A DNA stretch of 64,000 bases, taken from Anoplolepis gracilipes. Lineage: Eukaryota > Arthropoda > Insecta > Hymenoptera > Formicidae. A program made the position numbers and the translations under genes. The notes beneath the pieces are model-generated. The model did no database searches, had not been told where the DNA came from, and worked only from the letters and a program-made list of their open reading frames with translations. Positions 63,249-64,000 of the stretch are shown piece by piece. The first letter of the stretch is position 1, and the number at the start of each line of letters is the position of its first letter. The stretch spans positions 3,366,501 to 3,430,500 of the forward strand of contig NC_132971.1 of the NCBI RefSeq assembly GCF_047496725.1, read 5' to 3'.

Positions 63249-63306
63249 CTCTCTCTCGCCCTCTCTCTCTCTCTCTCCCACCCTCTCTCTTTCTCTCTTT
63301 TTCTCC
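63249..63306. repeat. (CT)n microsatellite, interrupted
   Basis: CT dinucleotides with GCC, CCACCC and TTT interruptions over about 58 bp. Confidence 0.95.
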
Positions 63307-64000
63307 AGCCGGCGATGGAAATTCTGATATCTGCATCAAAATGTAGCGAAGCCTCAAAATCTATTCGCGTATTTTTTAAGCTCTACCGTACTTTCATGTC
63401 ATATCTATTTGATATTGCTACGTATCTCGCGTTATGTTCACTATCCGTTTCTTAATAGAGATATGATTGGTGGAAATGTATTAAGGAAGTCGAATAGGTC
63501 GAAACACACCCTCGTACGAATGAGTTGTTTTTGCCGGGCAATCTCCGCAAATGGTTTGCGCACGCAGCTGTTGGCAGACATTATCGTTTGGAGTCCCTTC
63601 ACGATTTCGCGCAAATCAAATGGCGGCGGCTCTGGCGCGGGCGTTCGGCTTTTTCTTTGATGCCCTTTCGAGCTTTCACCATGCTGGAGAGAAGGCAGTC
63701 GAGTGAGAGCCTGCAGCCATCCCTTGGCAGAGGTTACCCAGGCGATCGGTGACGTAAGGGGCGTTCAGAGCGAAGCTATGCGATGCCTCGACGCCTTGTA
63801 CCTTCGGCCCACACAAAGGTCTCTCTCTCGCGTTATTGGCAGACCGCTTTACCGCGTCACCCTCCTCCGTCTTCCTCTCTACTTACATACACTCCGACAC
63901 CGTTCTGGACGTGTTACGTCGAATATTCCACCGTATCGCCGGATCGCAAGATTTTCTTTCGCCCTCCTCTGGTAGACGAAGGAAAGATCCGTCACGTTGC

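Noticed and set aside
63681..63752. Short protein-like frame after CACCATG
   Set aside because: Stops after 23 codons; the possible donor CAGAG|GTTACC is weak and nothing else supports an exon.

Overview
This window reads as non-coding nuclear DNA from an animal, most likely an insect and plausibly a hymenopteran such as an ant. That assignment is an inference by eye. The signs are AT-rich sequence interrupted by CG-rich patches without obvious CpG loss, very frequent (GA)n/(CT)n and (TA)n microsatellites, eukaryotic splice-site and promoter motifs, and no compact gene array. No open frame in either strand gives a protein I recognise. The longest frames (111-269 codons) are antisense pairs over purine/pyrimidine tracts, low-complexity runs or overlapping frames without domains. 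I see no rRNA, CRISPR array, bacterial-type operon, convincing tRNA or transposase gene.

Layout. 1-4.1 kb is AT-rich spacer with one RFX X-box match near 1.19 kb. 4.1-4.83 kb is a long imperfect inverted repeat of about 730 bp, a foldback/MITE-like element. 5.5-9 kb has a long CT tract, a CG-rich patch and a C-tract cluster. 9-19 kb is AT-rich with several (TA)n arrays. 19.2-19.85 kb is a CG-rich promoter-like patch with a TATA-like box, an ATG in good context and a candidate first coding exon. 20-41 kb is mixed spacer with many GA/CT tracts and a possible TTAA-flanked element at 29.0-29.6 kb. 41.7-43.9 kb is the strongest CG-rich island, with two X-boxes, a paired CRE-type site, perfect palindromes and a (CGG)12 tract. 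44-64 kb returns to AT-rich spacer and microsatellites.

Most interesting point. At 48383-48467 (+ strand) there is a branch-point match, a pyrimidine-rich stretch, CAG joined directly to GTAAGT, and a second GTAAGT 50 nt further on. This is the layout of a recursive-splicing ratchet point with an RS-exon. Together with the island upstream it suggests that the right part of the window lies in a very long intron of a + strand gene whose first exon is near 42-43 kb. The host gene cannot be named from this window, and the model is inference until RNA data are examined.
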